From the NCBI GenBank assembly GCA_020025515.1, contig JAHHRZ010000030.1, positions 1 to 10,985 of the forward strand: a DNA stretch of 10,985 bases, in the 5' to 3' direction. The stretch's first letter is position 1. Each line of letters opens with the position of its first letter. The position numbers and the translations under genes are program-made. The notes beneath the pieces are model-generated. The model saw nothing but the letters and a program-made list of their open reading frames with translations. It ran no database searches and had not been told where the DNA came from. This document shows, piece after piece, positions 4,748 through 10,725 of the stretch. The DNA comes from Oscillospiraceae bacterium. Lineage in GTDB: Bacteria; Bacillota; Clostridia; Oscillospirales; Oscillospiraceae.

Positions 4748-5689
4748 TTATTTTGTGAAGGCCTTGACCTTCTCGTAAATGCTCTTTGCATCCAGACCGT
4801 ACTTCTCAATGAGCTTGAGAGCAGGGCCGGACTCGCCATAGCAGTCGTTGATGCCAATGCGCATCATCTTGGTGGGGCACTTCTCGGACAGGACCTCTGC
4901 CACGGCGCTGCCCAGACCGCCGATGACGGAATGCTCCTCCGCAGTGACCACCTTGCCGGTCTTTTGGGCGGCGGAGATCACCAGCTCCTCATCCAGAGGC
5001 TTGATGGTGTGGATGTTGATGACCTGGGCGCTGATTCCGTCGGCCTCCAGCATGGCGGCAGCCTCCAGAGCGTTGTTGACGCACAGGCCGGTGGCAATGA
5101 TGGTCACATCGGTGCCTTCCTTCAGCACAATGCCCTTGCCCATCTCGAACTTGTAGTCGGGCTTATCGTTGATGACGGGCACGGCCAGACGGCCAAAGCG
5201 GAGATATACAGGGCCATTGTAGTGGAACGCAGCCTCCACGGCGGCTCTGGCCTCCACATCGTCGGCAGGATTCAGGATCACCATGCCGGGGATGGTCCGC
5301 ATGAGGGCAATGTCCTCGTTGCACTGGTGGGTAGCGCCGTCCTCACCCACGGAGATGCCCGCATGGGTGGCGCCGATCTTCACATTCAGGTGGGGATAGC
5401 CCACGGAGTTGCGGATCTGCTCAAAGGCACGGCCCGCGGCGAACATGGCAAAGGAGCTGGCAAAGGGAACCTTGCCGGAAGCAGCCAGACCGGCTGCCAC
5501 GCCCATCATATTGGCCTCTGCAATGCCGCAGTCAATGTGGCGCTGAGGAAATGCCTTCTGGAAAATGGAGGTCTTGGTGGCGCCTGCCAGGTCGGCATCC
5601 AGAACCACCAGATTGTCATATTTCTTGCCCAGCTCGACCAGAGCGTTGCCATAGCTTTCTCTGGTGGCGATTTTCTTTACATCTGCCAT
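4748..5689 (-). CDS. Transketolase, C-terminal subunit
   Basis: The product is 313 residues and corresponds to the C-terminal half of a full-length transketolase. Residues about 8-170 form the pyrimidine-binding domain. It includes the catalytic-type glutamate Glu58 in CGIAEANMMGVAAGLA, which activates thiamine diphosphate, and THAGISVGEDGATHQ, which shapes the active site. Residues about 185-310 form the C-terminal domain. Together with the N-subunit it transfers two-carbon ketol units in the non-oxidative pentose phosphate pathway. Two-gene transketolases are usual in many Clostridia and archaea, so the split is not a frameshift. The ATG follows the N-subunit stop by two bases, and AAGGAGG lies ten bases upstream inside that gene, so the two subunits should be made in equal amounts. 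A strong terminator follows. Confidence 0.95.
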   Translation of the reverse strand: MADVKKIATRESYGNALVELGKKYDNLVVLDADLAGATKTSIFQKAFPQRHIDCGIAEANMMGVAAGLAASGKVPFASSFAMFAAGRAFEQIRNSVGYPHLNVKIGATHAGISVGEDGATHQCNEDIALMRTIPGMVILNPADDVEARAAVEAAFHYNGPVYLRFGRLAVPVINDKPDYKFEMGKGIVLKEGTDVTIIATGLCVNNALEAAAMLEADGISAQVINIHTIKPLDEELVISAAQKTGKVVTAEEHSVIGGLGSAVAEVLSEKCPTKMMRIGINDCYGESGPALKLIEKYGLDAKSIYEKVKAFTK

Positions 5690-5691
5690 AA

Positions 5692-6516
5692 TTACACGCC
5701 CTCCTTGTTCAGCTCTGCCATAGCAATGGCAAATTCTTCATCGTTGGGAGCCTTGCCGTGCCAGCCGGCGTTGTTCTCCATGAAGGAGACGCCCTTGCCC
5801 TTCACGGTCTTCATCACGATGGCCACAGGCTTGTCCTCCACGGTTCTGGCCTCGTCAAAGGCCGCCTTCAGCTGGTCAAAGTCGTTGCCGTCTGCCACAT
5901 TGATGACATGGAAGTTAAAGGCACGGAATTTTTCGTCAATGGGATAAGGAGAGCAGACATCTTCGATTTTACCGTCGATCTGCAAGCCGTTGTTGTCCAC
6001 AATGAGCACCAGGTTATTGAGCTTGCGGTGGCCTGCCAGCATGGCAGCCTCCCACACCTGACCCTCCTGAATTTCGCCGTCACCCAGCAGGCTGTACACC
6101 CGGTAGGATGCGCCGTCCAGCTTTGCGGCGATTGCCATACCCACAGCAGCGGAAACGCCCTGGCCCAGAGAGCCGCTGGACATATCCACACCGGGGATGT
6201 GCTTCATATCGGGGTGTCCCTGCAAATAAGAGCCTACATGACGCAGGGTCTTGAGGTCCTCCACCGGGAAGAAGCCACGATTTGCCAGTGCGGCATAGAG
6301 GCCCGGGGCGGTGTGGCCCTTAGACAGCACAAAGCGGTCCCGTTGGGGATTCTTGGGGTCCGCAGGGTCAATGTTCATCTCTTCAAAGTAGAGGTAAGTA
6401 AACAGTTCGGCTGCGGAAAGAGAGCCGCCGGGATGGCCGGCCTTGGCTGCGTGAACTCCGGTCAGGATGCCCTTGCGCACCTCATTGGCCATCTGCTGCA
6501 GTTTCAGTTTGTCCAT
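5692..6516 (-). CDS. Transketolase, N-terminal subunit
   Basis: The product is 274 residues from the ATG at 6516, chosen because GGAGG lies seven bases upstream; the frame runs further left with no such site. Thiamine-diphosphate binding motifs are complete: GHPGGSLS (27-34), SKGH (65-68), GHPD (100-103), GSLGQG (115-120), and the GDGE (145-148) to DNN (174-176) pair that binds magnesium and the diphosphate. It forms the cofactor-binding half of the enzyme, with the active site completed by the C-subunit encoded next in the operon. In the cell it links pentose phosphates to glycolysis and supplies ribose 5-phosphate and erythrose 4-phosphate. It is transcribed from the promoter at 6567-6595, which has a dyad at the expected start site, so regulation by a DNA-binding protein is possible. 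Confidence 0.95.
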   Translation of the reverse strand: MDKLKLQQMANEVRKGILTGVHAAKAGHPGGSLSAAELFTYLYFEEMNIDPADPKNPQRDRFVLSKGHTAPGLYAALANRGFFPVEDLKTLRHVGSYLQGHPDMKHIPGVDMSSGSLGQGVSAAVGMAIAAKLDGASYRVYSLLGDGEIQEGQVWEAAMLAGHRKLNNLVLIVDNNGLQIDGKIEDVCSPYPIDEKFRAFNFHVINVADGNDFDQLKAAFDEARTVEDKPVAIVMKTVKGKGVSFMENNAGWHGKAPNDEEFAIAMAELNKEGV

Positions 6517-6553
6517 GTCAATTCCTCCGTTCATAGTTAGCGGTATTTCGCTT

Positions 6554-6595
6554 TTACCCACAGGTAAGCATATCATAATCCGACATAAATAGCAA
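6554..6595 (-). promoter_or_regulatory. Promoter and start-site dyad of the transketolase operon
   Basis: TTGCTA (6595-6590), 17-base spacer, TATGCT (6572-6567) on the minus strand. Directly downstream, TTACC-CACA-GGTAA (6554-6567) is a perfect 5-base dyad over the expected start of transcription, a classic repressor position. The leader is about 45 bases. Confidence 0.6.
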
Positions 6596-6698
6596 TAGAT
6601 TTCACAAATCCCCCTGTGGAAAAAGAGAAATCATCTGCCAAACTGCTGATACTTTGTATCTTTCCCAGAGAATGGTTGTGATTCCTTAGATATCAAAA

Positions 6699-7427
6699 TC
6701 AATCATGTCTCTGGTCCTGATTCCCATAGCACTCACAGAACCGGGCGGAAAATGCAGGCTCCATGCCACCTGCATAGAGATGGGAGGTATCCCCGAAGGC
6801 GTTCATCCGAAAATAGGCAATCCCCTCCCGGCGCTCCTCGGTGGTCAGAGTTGTGACGGAAGTCGGAGCCGCACAGGTTCCCTGCCACAAAATCATGGGC
6901 GACACATTAAGCAGATGGCTAAGCAGCACACATTCCACCCCAAAGTGGCAGAAGAACACCAGAGTATCTTCATTGGGCTCCACCGCCCGGTAGTACTGTC
7001 CCTCCCGGACATAGCCATGACCGGCCAGAAGCGTATCCAGCTCCTTCCAGACCCACCGGGCCTGCTCGGCCACATGGGCCTTTTGGAAAACCTCCGGCTC
7101 CATCCAGGCCTCCCGGTCAAAAAACCGCAGCTCTTTTGTCCACAGCCCCGGAAGCCAGTCCCAGGCAACGGACTCCTTCTCTTCCATAGGCTTTCGGACT
7201 TTGGGCGCAAACTCCCGCAGCCACGGACAGATCTGTGCTTCCCTGCCCATGGCCTTCAGGGTGAGGCTGGCCGTATCTCTGGCCCGGCCCAGTGGGGAAA
7301 CATAGAAGTCCTTTACGGACAGTTTGCTAAGCCGTCCGGCCAGCAGCTCCGCCTCTTTCCATCCGGTGTCGGTCAGAGAATCGATCTCATAGTTTGGATC
7401 TCCATGTCGTACAATTAAAAGCTTCAT
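6699..7427 (-). CDS. Histidine phosphatase family protein (phosphoglycerate mutase-like)
   Basis: The product is 242 residues. It opens with MKLLIVRHGDP, whose RHG triad (7-9) carries the phosphohistidine His8. SPLGRARDTA (44-53) gives the second phosphate-binding arginine (Arg48), LREF near 70-73 supplies an acidic residue, and CHFGVE (160-165) gives the second active-site His161. The family removes or transfers phosphate on small molecules or proteins; cobalamin phosphatases, fructose-bisphosphatases and phosphoglycerate mutases all belong to it, so the substrate is open. The middle part, with many Trp and Phe residues (WDWLPGLWTKELRFFDREAWM), is an insertion that probably caps the active site. 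It has its own promoter at 7452-7480 and lies upstream of the transketolase promoter, without an obvious terminator between the two, so some read-through is possible. The ATG at 7427 is preceded by a GGGGCGGTG sequence. Confidence 0.9.
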   Translation of the reverse strand: MKLLIVRHGDPNYEIDSLTDTGWKEAELLAGRLSKLSVKDFYVSPLGRARDTASLTLKAMGREAQICPWLREFAPKVRKPMEEKESVAWDWLPGLWTKELRFFDREAWMEPEVFQKAHVAEQARWVWKELDTLLAGHGYVREGQYYRAVEPNEDTLVFFCHFGVECVLLSHLLNVSPMILWQGTCAAPTSVTTLTTEERREGIAYFRMNAFGDTSHLYAGGMEPAFSARFCECYGNQDQRHD

Positions 7428-7451
7428 TTCACCGCCCCTTTCTGTTTCCTC

Positions 7452-7480
7452 AGTATATCACAGAGGAAGAAAGAAGGCAA
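7452..7480 (-). promoter_or_regulatory. Sigma-A promoter of the histidine phosphatase gene
   Basis: TTGCCT (7480-7475), 17-base spacer, TATACT (7457-7452) on the minus strand. It starts two bases after the DegV terminator stem, making a compact 140-base intergenic region. Confidence 0.6.
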
Positions 7481-7481
7481 A

Positions 7482-7514
7482 CCCGGGAAAACCGCATCAG
7501 GCAGTTTTCCCGGG
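7482..7514 (-). terminator. Hairpin terminator of the degV-family gene
   Basis: CCCGGGAAAAC (7482-7492) and GTTTTCCCGGG (7504-7514) pair perfectly over 11 bases. On the minus strand the stem is followed by TTTG and a pyrimidine-rich stretch; the T-run is short but the stem is very stable. It lies about 55 bases past the DegV stop. Confidence 0.7.
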
Positions 7515-7568
7515 CTTGTGGCTTCTTATAAATCCGCAGGTTTTCTCGGTTTTTCCACAGGGTCCCCT

Positions 7569-8414
7569 CTATTTTCTGAAAAACGCCACCGCAACAGCGC
7601 CGGGGCCTACATGGGTTCCCACGGCACCGCTGATGATGGTTTGGGGCAGCTCCTGTACATTTCCCTCCCAGAGACTGCTGCTGTCCGCAATGTACTTTTG
7701 CAGCAGGTTGTCACTGAGCCCGGAATAGCCCAGCAGAATCGGCATGGAGAAATCCACACCGCCTGCCGCCTGGATTTGCTGCACCAGCATGTTGTTGCCC
7801 TGTTTGGAGCCTCTGGCCTTTCCCAGAAGCTCCACAGCCCCGTCCTTTACGGTGACCACAGGCTTAATGGACATGAGGCCCCCGGCAAAGGCCACCGCCT
7901 TGGAGATCCGGCCGCCCCGTTTCAGATACTCCAGCGTATCCAGCAGGGCAATCACCTTCACCCGGTCCCGGACCCGCTCCAGTTCCCCGGCGATCTCCTG
8001 GGCGCTTCTCCCCTGCTCCACCAGCTTCAGCGCATAGCTCACCAAAATGCCGGAGCCAATGGCCACGCTGTGCCCATCCACTACATAGACCTGCTCTTTG
8101 GCCTCCCGGGCGGCCAGCACGGCACTCTGATAGGTGCCGGAGAGCTTGTCCGATACTGTGAGAACCACCACCTGCTCCCCTGCCTGGCACGCCTGCTCAT
8201 AGGCCCGTGCGAAGGCAAAGGGAGTCACCTGACTGGTGGTGGGCAAGGTATCACACTCCACCAATTTCTCATAAAATCCGGCCTTCGTAATATCCACACC
8301 GTCCAGATACTCCTGATCTCCAAACCGGATGCTGATGGGCAGCACCGTAAGGGCCGGATGGGTGCTCTTGGGAATATCCATGGTAGAATCGGTAATAATG
8401 CGAACCTTTGACAT
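7569..8414 (-). CDS. DegV family protein (fatty-acid-binding, FakB-like)
   Basis: The product is 281 residues from the ATG at 8414, where AAGGAG lies seven bases upstream; the longer frame to 8522 crosses the promoter and is excluded. Family motifs are in order: KVRIITDSTMDIP (3-15), PTTSQVTP (58-65) and SGTYQSA (92-98), which bind the lipid carboxylate or phosphate, then VVDGHSVAIGSG (111-122), and a second domain ending in GTHVGPGAVAVAF. DegV/FakB proteins carry a fatty acid for phosphorylation by fatty acid kinase FakA, feeding exogenous fatty acids into phospholipid synthesis. The kinase is not in this window; several FakB paralogues per genome with distant kinases are usual. It is monocistronic, with a perfect-consensus promoter and an overlapping dyad, so expression is probably high and repressible. 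Confidence 0.93.
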   Translation of the reverse strand: MSKVRIITDSTMDIPKSTHPALTVLPISIRFGDQEYLDGVDITKAGFYEKLVECDTLPTTSQVTPFAFARAYEQACQAGEQVVVLTVSDKLSGTYQSAVLAAREAKEQVYVVDGHSVAIGSGILVSYALKLVEQGRSAQEIAGELERVRDRVKVIALLDTLEYLKRGGRISKAVAFAGGLMSIKPVVTVKDGAVELLGKARGSKQGNNMLVQQIQAAGGVDFSMPILLGYSGLSDNLLQKYIADSSSLWEGNVQELPQTIISGAVGTHVGPGAVAVAFFRK

Positions 8415-8448
8415 AAAAATGCTCCTTTTGACATAATCTATGAGTGGG

Positions 8449-8479
8449 ATTATATCCGAATTTTGTTGATTTGTCAACA
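8449..8479 (-). promoter_or_regulatory. Perfect-consensus promoter with overlapping dyad for the degV-family gene
   Basis: TTGACA (8477-8472), 17-base spacer, TATAAT (8454-8449) on the minus strand. All twelve bases match consensus. TGTTGA-TTTG-TCAACA (8464-8479) is a perfect 6-base dyad covering the -35 box. A promoter this strong with a dyad across it suggests tight repression. Confidence 0.85.
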
Positions 8480-8485
8480 TCTGTA

Positions 8486-8512
8486 TTCTTTTGTGCATCC
8501 TGGACAAAAGAA
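8486..8512. repeat. Inverted repeat upstream of the degV-family promoter
   Basis: TTCTTTTGT (8486-8494) and ACAAAAGAA (8504-8512) are exact inverses around a 9-base spacer. No T-run follows, so it is not a terminator. Its place just upstream of the promoter fits an activator or second operator site. It lies in the 354-base divergent region 8415-8768. Confidence 0.4.
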
Positions 8513-8550
8513 ATATACACATATTCGCAAAATTTCCTCACAATATATTC

Positions 8551-8579
8551 TTGCGTTTTGGGGAAAAACAAGCGATAAT
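8551..8579 (+). promoter_or_regulatory. Candidate plus-strand promoter in the degV-guaA intergenic region
   Basis: TTGCGT (8551-8556), 17-base spacer, GATAAT (8574-8579). Transcription would start near 8586, some 120 bases upstream of the main guaA start, and would run through the foldable segment 8586-8670. Confidence 0.45.
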
Positions 8580-8585
8580 AAAGGT

Positions 8586-8670
8586 ATCTCCCCGGAATAA
8601 CAGGAAGTCCACGAGGGTGGGCCTCCAAAGATAATCCGGCTCAGAAAATGCGTGATTTTCCGTATTTTCT
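8586..8670 (+). ncRNA. Candidate structured RNA or long leader upstream of guaA
   Basis: The segment can fold three ways that are visible by eye. GTCCAC (8607-8612) pairs with GTGGGC (8617-8622) around a GAGG loop. TATCT (8585-8589) pairs with AGATA (8629-8633), or alternatively CCGGA (8592-8596) pairs with TCCGG (8635-8639). AGAAAATGCG (8643-8652) pairs with CGTATTTTCT (8661-8670) with one G-U pair. The two alternative outer helices are the kind of arrangement riboswitches use. It does not match the purine, ZTP, ykkC or other riboswitch cores I know. No open frame with a ribosome binding site lies here. Confidence 0.35.
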
Positions 8671-8672
8671 AA

Positions 8673-8701
8673 TTGACAAACTCACGCTGTATCATTATTA
8701 T
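8673..8701 (+). promoter_or_regulatory. Sigma-A promoter of the GMP synthase gene
   Basis: TTGACA (8673-8678), 17-base spacer, TATTAT (8696-8701). The -35 is perfect and the -10 matches five of six. The leader to the ATG at 8769 is about 60 bases and contains an AAGGAAAGG ribosome binding sequence ending nine bases before the start. Confidence 0.8.
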
Positions 8702-8768
8702 ATAGAACAACAGACATCGGAGGACGGCCCATAAACGGCTCCCTCCCAGAAAGGAAAGGTCAAATCGT

Positions 8769-9749
8769 ATGGAGAATAACAAGAGACCGGAAACCATGGC
8801 CCGCATCAACACCCCTGCCCTGGCAGAAGCCTTTATTAGTGAGCAGGTGGAGGCCATTCGCACCCAGGTTGGTGATAAGAAGGTGCTTCTGGCACTGTCC
8901 GGCGGCGTAGACTCCTCCGTTGTTGCCGCTCTTCTCATCAAGGCCATCGGCAAGCAGCTGGTGTGCGTTCATGTGAACCATGGCCTCATGCGCAAGGGCG
9001 AAAGCGAGCAGGTCATTGAAGTGTTCGGCAAGCAGATGGATGCAAACCTGGTCTATGTGGACGCAACCGACCGGTTTTTGGATCTGCTGGCCGGTGTCAG
9101 CGAGCCGGAGAAGAAGCGCAAGATCATCGGCGGCGAGTTCATCAAGGTATTTGACGAAGAGGCAGCCAAGCAGCAGGGCGTTGCCTTCCTGGCACAGGGA
9201 ACCATCTACCCCGATATTTTGGAGTCCGACGGTGTTAAGGCCCATCACAATGTAGGCGGCCTGCCTGAGGATATGCAGTTTGAGCTGGTTGAACCTCTGC
9301 GTCTTTTGTACAAGGACGAGGTCCGCATGGTAGGCGACGCACTGGGCCTGCCTCACAGCATGGTCTACCGTCAGCCCTTCCCCGGCCCCGGCCTGGGTGT
9401 CCGCTGCCTGGGTGCCATCACCCGTGACCGTCTCCACGCTCTGCGGGAAGCCGATGCCATCTTACGGGAAGAGTTCCACAACTGCGGCCTGGCCGGCAAG
9501 GTGTGGCAGTATTTCATTGCGGTTCCCGACATGAAGAGCGTAGGTGTCAAGGACAGCAAGCGTTATGAGGGCTGGCCCGCCATCATCCGTGCGGTAAACA
9601 CCACCGATGCCATGACCGCCACCATTGAGGAGATCCCCTACGAGGTGCTCCACCGCATCACCGACCGGATCACCGCCGAAGTCCCCGGCATCAACCGCGT
9701 CCTCCTGGACCTCACCCCCAAGCCCGTGGGTACCATTGAGTGGGAATGA
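8769..9749 (+). CDS. guaA: GMP synthase, ATP-pyrophosphatase subunit (no glutaminase domain)
   Basis: The product is 326 residues and matches the C-terminal two thirds of GuaA. LALSGGVDSSVV (41-52) is the ATP-pyrophosphatase P-loop. VNHGLMRKGE, GTIYPDILES, HHNVGGLPE, PLRLLYKDEVR and PFPGPGLGVR are the usual downstream motifs, and the protein ends with KPVGTIEWE, the GuaA dimerisation end. The enzyme amidates XMP to GMP using ATP and ammonia. The N-terminal class I glutamine amidotransferase domain (about 190 residues) of the common bacterial enzyme is absent. The upstream DNA has a promoter and no coding sequence for it, so this is not a recent truncation. A separate glutaminase subunit, as in archaea, or direct ammonia use is inferred. 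A possible second start is the ATG at 8796, but it has a poorer ribosome binding site. It is transcribed alone and faces a convergent accessory gene pair. Confidence 0.92.
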   Translation: MENNKRPETMARINTPALAEAFISEQVEAIRTQVGDKKVLLALSGGVDSSVVAALLIKAIGKQLVCVHVNHGLMRKGESEQVIEVFGKQMDANLVYVDATDRFLDLLAGVSEPEKKRKIIGGEFIKVFDEEAAKQQGVAFLAQGTIYPDILESDGVKAHHNVGGLPEDMQFELVEPLRLLYKDEVRMVGDALGLPHSMVYRQPFPGPGLGVRCLGAITRDRLHALREADAILREEFHNCGLAGKVWQYFIAVPDMKSVGVKDSKRYEGWPAIIRAVNTTDAMTATIEEIPYEVLHRITDRITAEVPGINRVLLDLTPKPVGTIEWE

Positions 9750-9762
9750 TCTCCTAACCTGA

Positions 9763-9788
9763 CTTTCCCGGCTCAAGAGCCGGAAAAG
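9763..9788 (+). other. Hairpin after guaA without a T-run
   Basis: CTTTCCCGGCTC (9763-9774) and GAGCCGGAAAAG (9777-9788) are inverse at 11 of 12 positions. It starts 13 bases after the guaA stop, where a terminator is expected, but no T-run follows on either strand. It may be a terminator whose tail was replaced by incoming DNA. Confidence 0.5.
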
Positions 9789-9807
9789 TAGCGATTTCGG
9801 CGCCTCG

Positions 9808-9829
9808 TGGCAACGAAATGGCAACAAAA
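9808..9829 (+). repeat. Tandem TGGCAAC repeat (possible recombinase arm site)
   Basis: TGGCAACGAAA (9808-9818) is followed immediately by TGGCAACAAAA (9819-9829), differing at one base. Short direct repeats of this type are typical of binding sites beside the attachment site of tyrosine recombinases. It lies between the guaA hairpin and the strong terminator of the AT-rich gene. No integrase gene is in the window. Confidence 0.4.
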
Positions 9830-9844
9830 ACTCATTATTGATAG

Positions 9845-9888
9845 AAAAAGAGCTAACTGGTTTTGTTAAACCGGTTAGCTCTTTTTTT
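9845..9888. terminator. Strong bidirectional terminator between guaA and the convergent gene
   Basis: A 19-bp stem with one G-U pair: 9845-9863 (A-run, GAGCTAACTGG, TTT) with 9868-9886, loop TGTT. Seven T follow on the plus strand (9882-9888) and five on the minus strand (9849-9845). The stop codon of the minus-strand gene at 9887-9889 overlaps it. It serves both convergent transcripts. Confidence 0.9.
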
Positions 9889-10723
9889 ATAATTTGCTTT
9901 CTTTAAGAAGCATAATTTTAACTTCGTCTGTCGAGGCCATGGAATAAAGAGATCTTTCATTTGTTTCGTATAATTCATCTGGAACTACAATAAGAAGAAT
10001 GGCTTCGCAATTTCTGGCCATCACTTCTGCATACTCGTTCCCGCTGGCAAGTAGTTGTTGAGCAGCATCACGGATTTGTGCTTTATGAAAGCCTTTAGAA
10101 AAGTATTTTACCTCGTAGATATAATCAATGTTTTCATATTTTGCACGTGCAATAATATCAAAATCAGTTCGGTTAATTCGAATATTTTGCTGAACATCAT
10201 AGTATTTGGAGGATAAAGTACGCTTTATGTAAGAAAAACATTTATCTTGTATCTGAAAAGCTTTAAGCATTCGCTCACTTGTAATCATAATAGCGGGATC
10301 TTTAGCCGCAATCTTACCTTCTTCATCATCAATTGTTTCGTTTAGTACTTTTTCCGCAATTTCAGATGCTGTTAATGCTTTGACATTTGCTTGCTGTTCC
10401 TGTGTTTTAAGCTTAGTTTGCTCATCCAGTTCCAACTGAATTTTTCTCCACTTAATTCCACCATATATAAGGCAAATAAAGCCAATGGAGAAAAGTACAA
10501 GACAAACCCAAGGAATGTACTTTAACACAACAGAAAGCAAAGCCTCACGCTGATGCAATAATTGTACGGAGGCGTCAGTAAGAGAATCCAAGTCTACTTT
10601 ATAAATAATCAGATCTCTACTATTGCATAAAAAATAGTATATACCAAGTATAGGAGCTACAATTAAAACCGTTCCAGCAGATACGAGAAACTTATAAAAG
10701 CTATCATATTGAAGTTTGTCCAT
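9887..10723 (-). CDS. Membrane-anchored protein with PD-(D/E)XK nuclease-like C-terminus
   Basis: The product is 278 residues. Two hydrophobic segments (about 11-32 and 66-89) form a hairpin anchor with an extracytoplasmic loop of some 35 residues. A charged Gln/Lys-rich segment (91-115) that may be a coiled coil or linker leads to the cytoplasmic part. Residues about 150-270 contain INRTDFDIIA (182-191), DYIYEVKYF (200-208) and KAQIRDAAQQLL (214-225). This is the Asp ... Glu-x-Lys core (Asp189, Glu204, Lys206) and following Gln-bearing helix of restriction-endonuclease-like folds, by pattern only. Such a layout is known from some phage-defence effectors, but I do not recognise this family. 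The gene is AT-rich, unlike guaA. Its ATG is two bases after the stop of the preceding gene with no good ribosome binding site, so translation is probably coupled. Confidence 0.55.
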   Translation of the reverse strand: MDKLQYDSFYKFLVSAGTVLIVAPILGIYYFLCNSRDLIIYKVDLDSLTDASVQLLHQREALLSVVLKYIPWVCLVLFSIGFICLIYGGIKWRKIQLELDEQTKLKTQEQQANVKALTASEIAEKVLNETIDDEEGKIAAKDPAIMITSERMLKAFQIQDKCFSYIKRTLSSKYYDVQQNIRINRTDFDIIARAKYENIDYIYEVKYFSKGFHKAQIRDAAQQLLASGNEYAEVMARNCEAILLIVVPDELYETNERSLYSMASTDEVKIMLLKESKL

Positions 10724-10725
10724 GG

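Noticed and set aside
4507..4857. Upstream extension of the cysteine-rich reading frame
   Set aside because: The extension crosses a good promoter and the transketolase terminator and overlaps the transketolase gene. The TTG at 4506 with AGGAGG is the supported start.
5690..5691. Transketolase split as a frameshifted pseudogene
   Set aside because: Each half has its own start, stop and ribosome binding site, and two-gene transketolases are normal in Clostridia.
4931..5947. Long plus-strand open frame opposite the transketolase genes
   Set aside because: It is antisense to two highly conserved genes, crosses their junction, and is His/Gly/Val-rich as expected for a shadow of GC-rich coding DNA. 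Similar frames opposite 5758-6540, 6705-7418 and 7518-8411 were rejected for the same reason.
8441..8450. TGAGTGGGA, also found at the guaA end, as a second attachment copy
   Set aside because: Only nine bases match, it lies in the degV-family leader on the wrong side of guaA, and nothing mobile lies between the two copies.
8708..8768. Purine riboswitch in the guaA leader
   Set aside because: The 60-base leader is too short and lacks the conserved core sequences of purine riboswitches.
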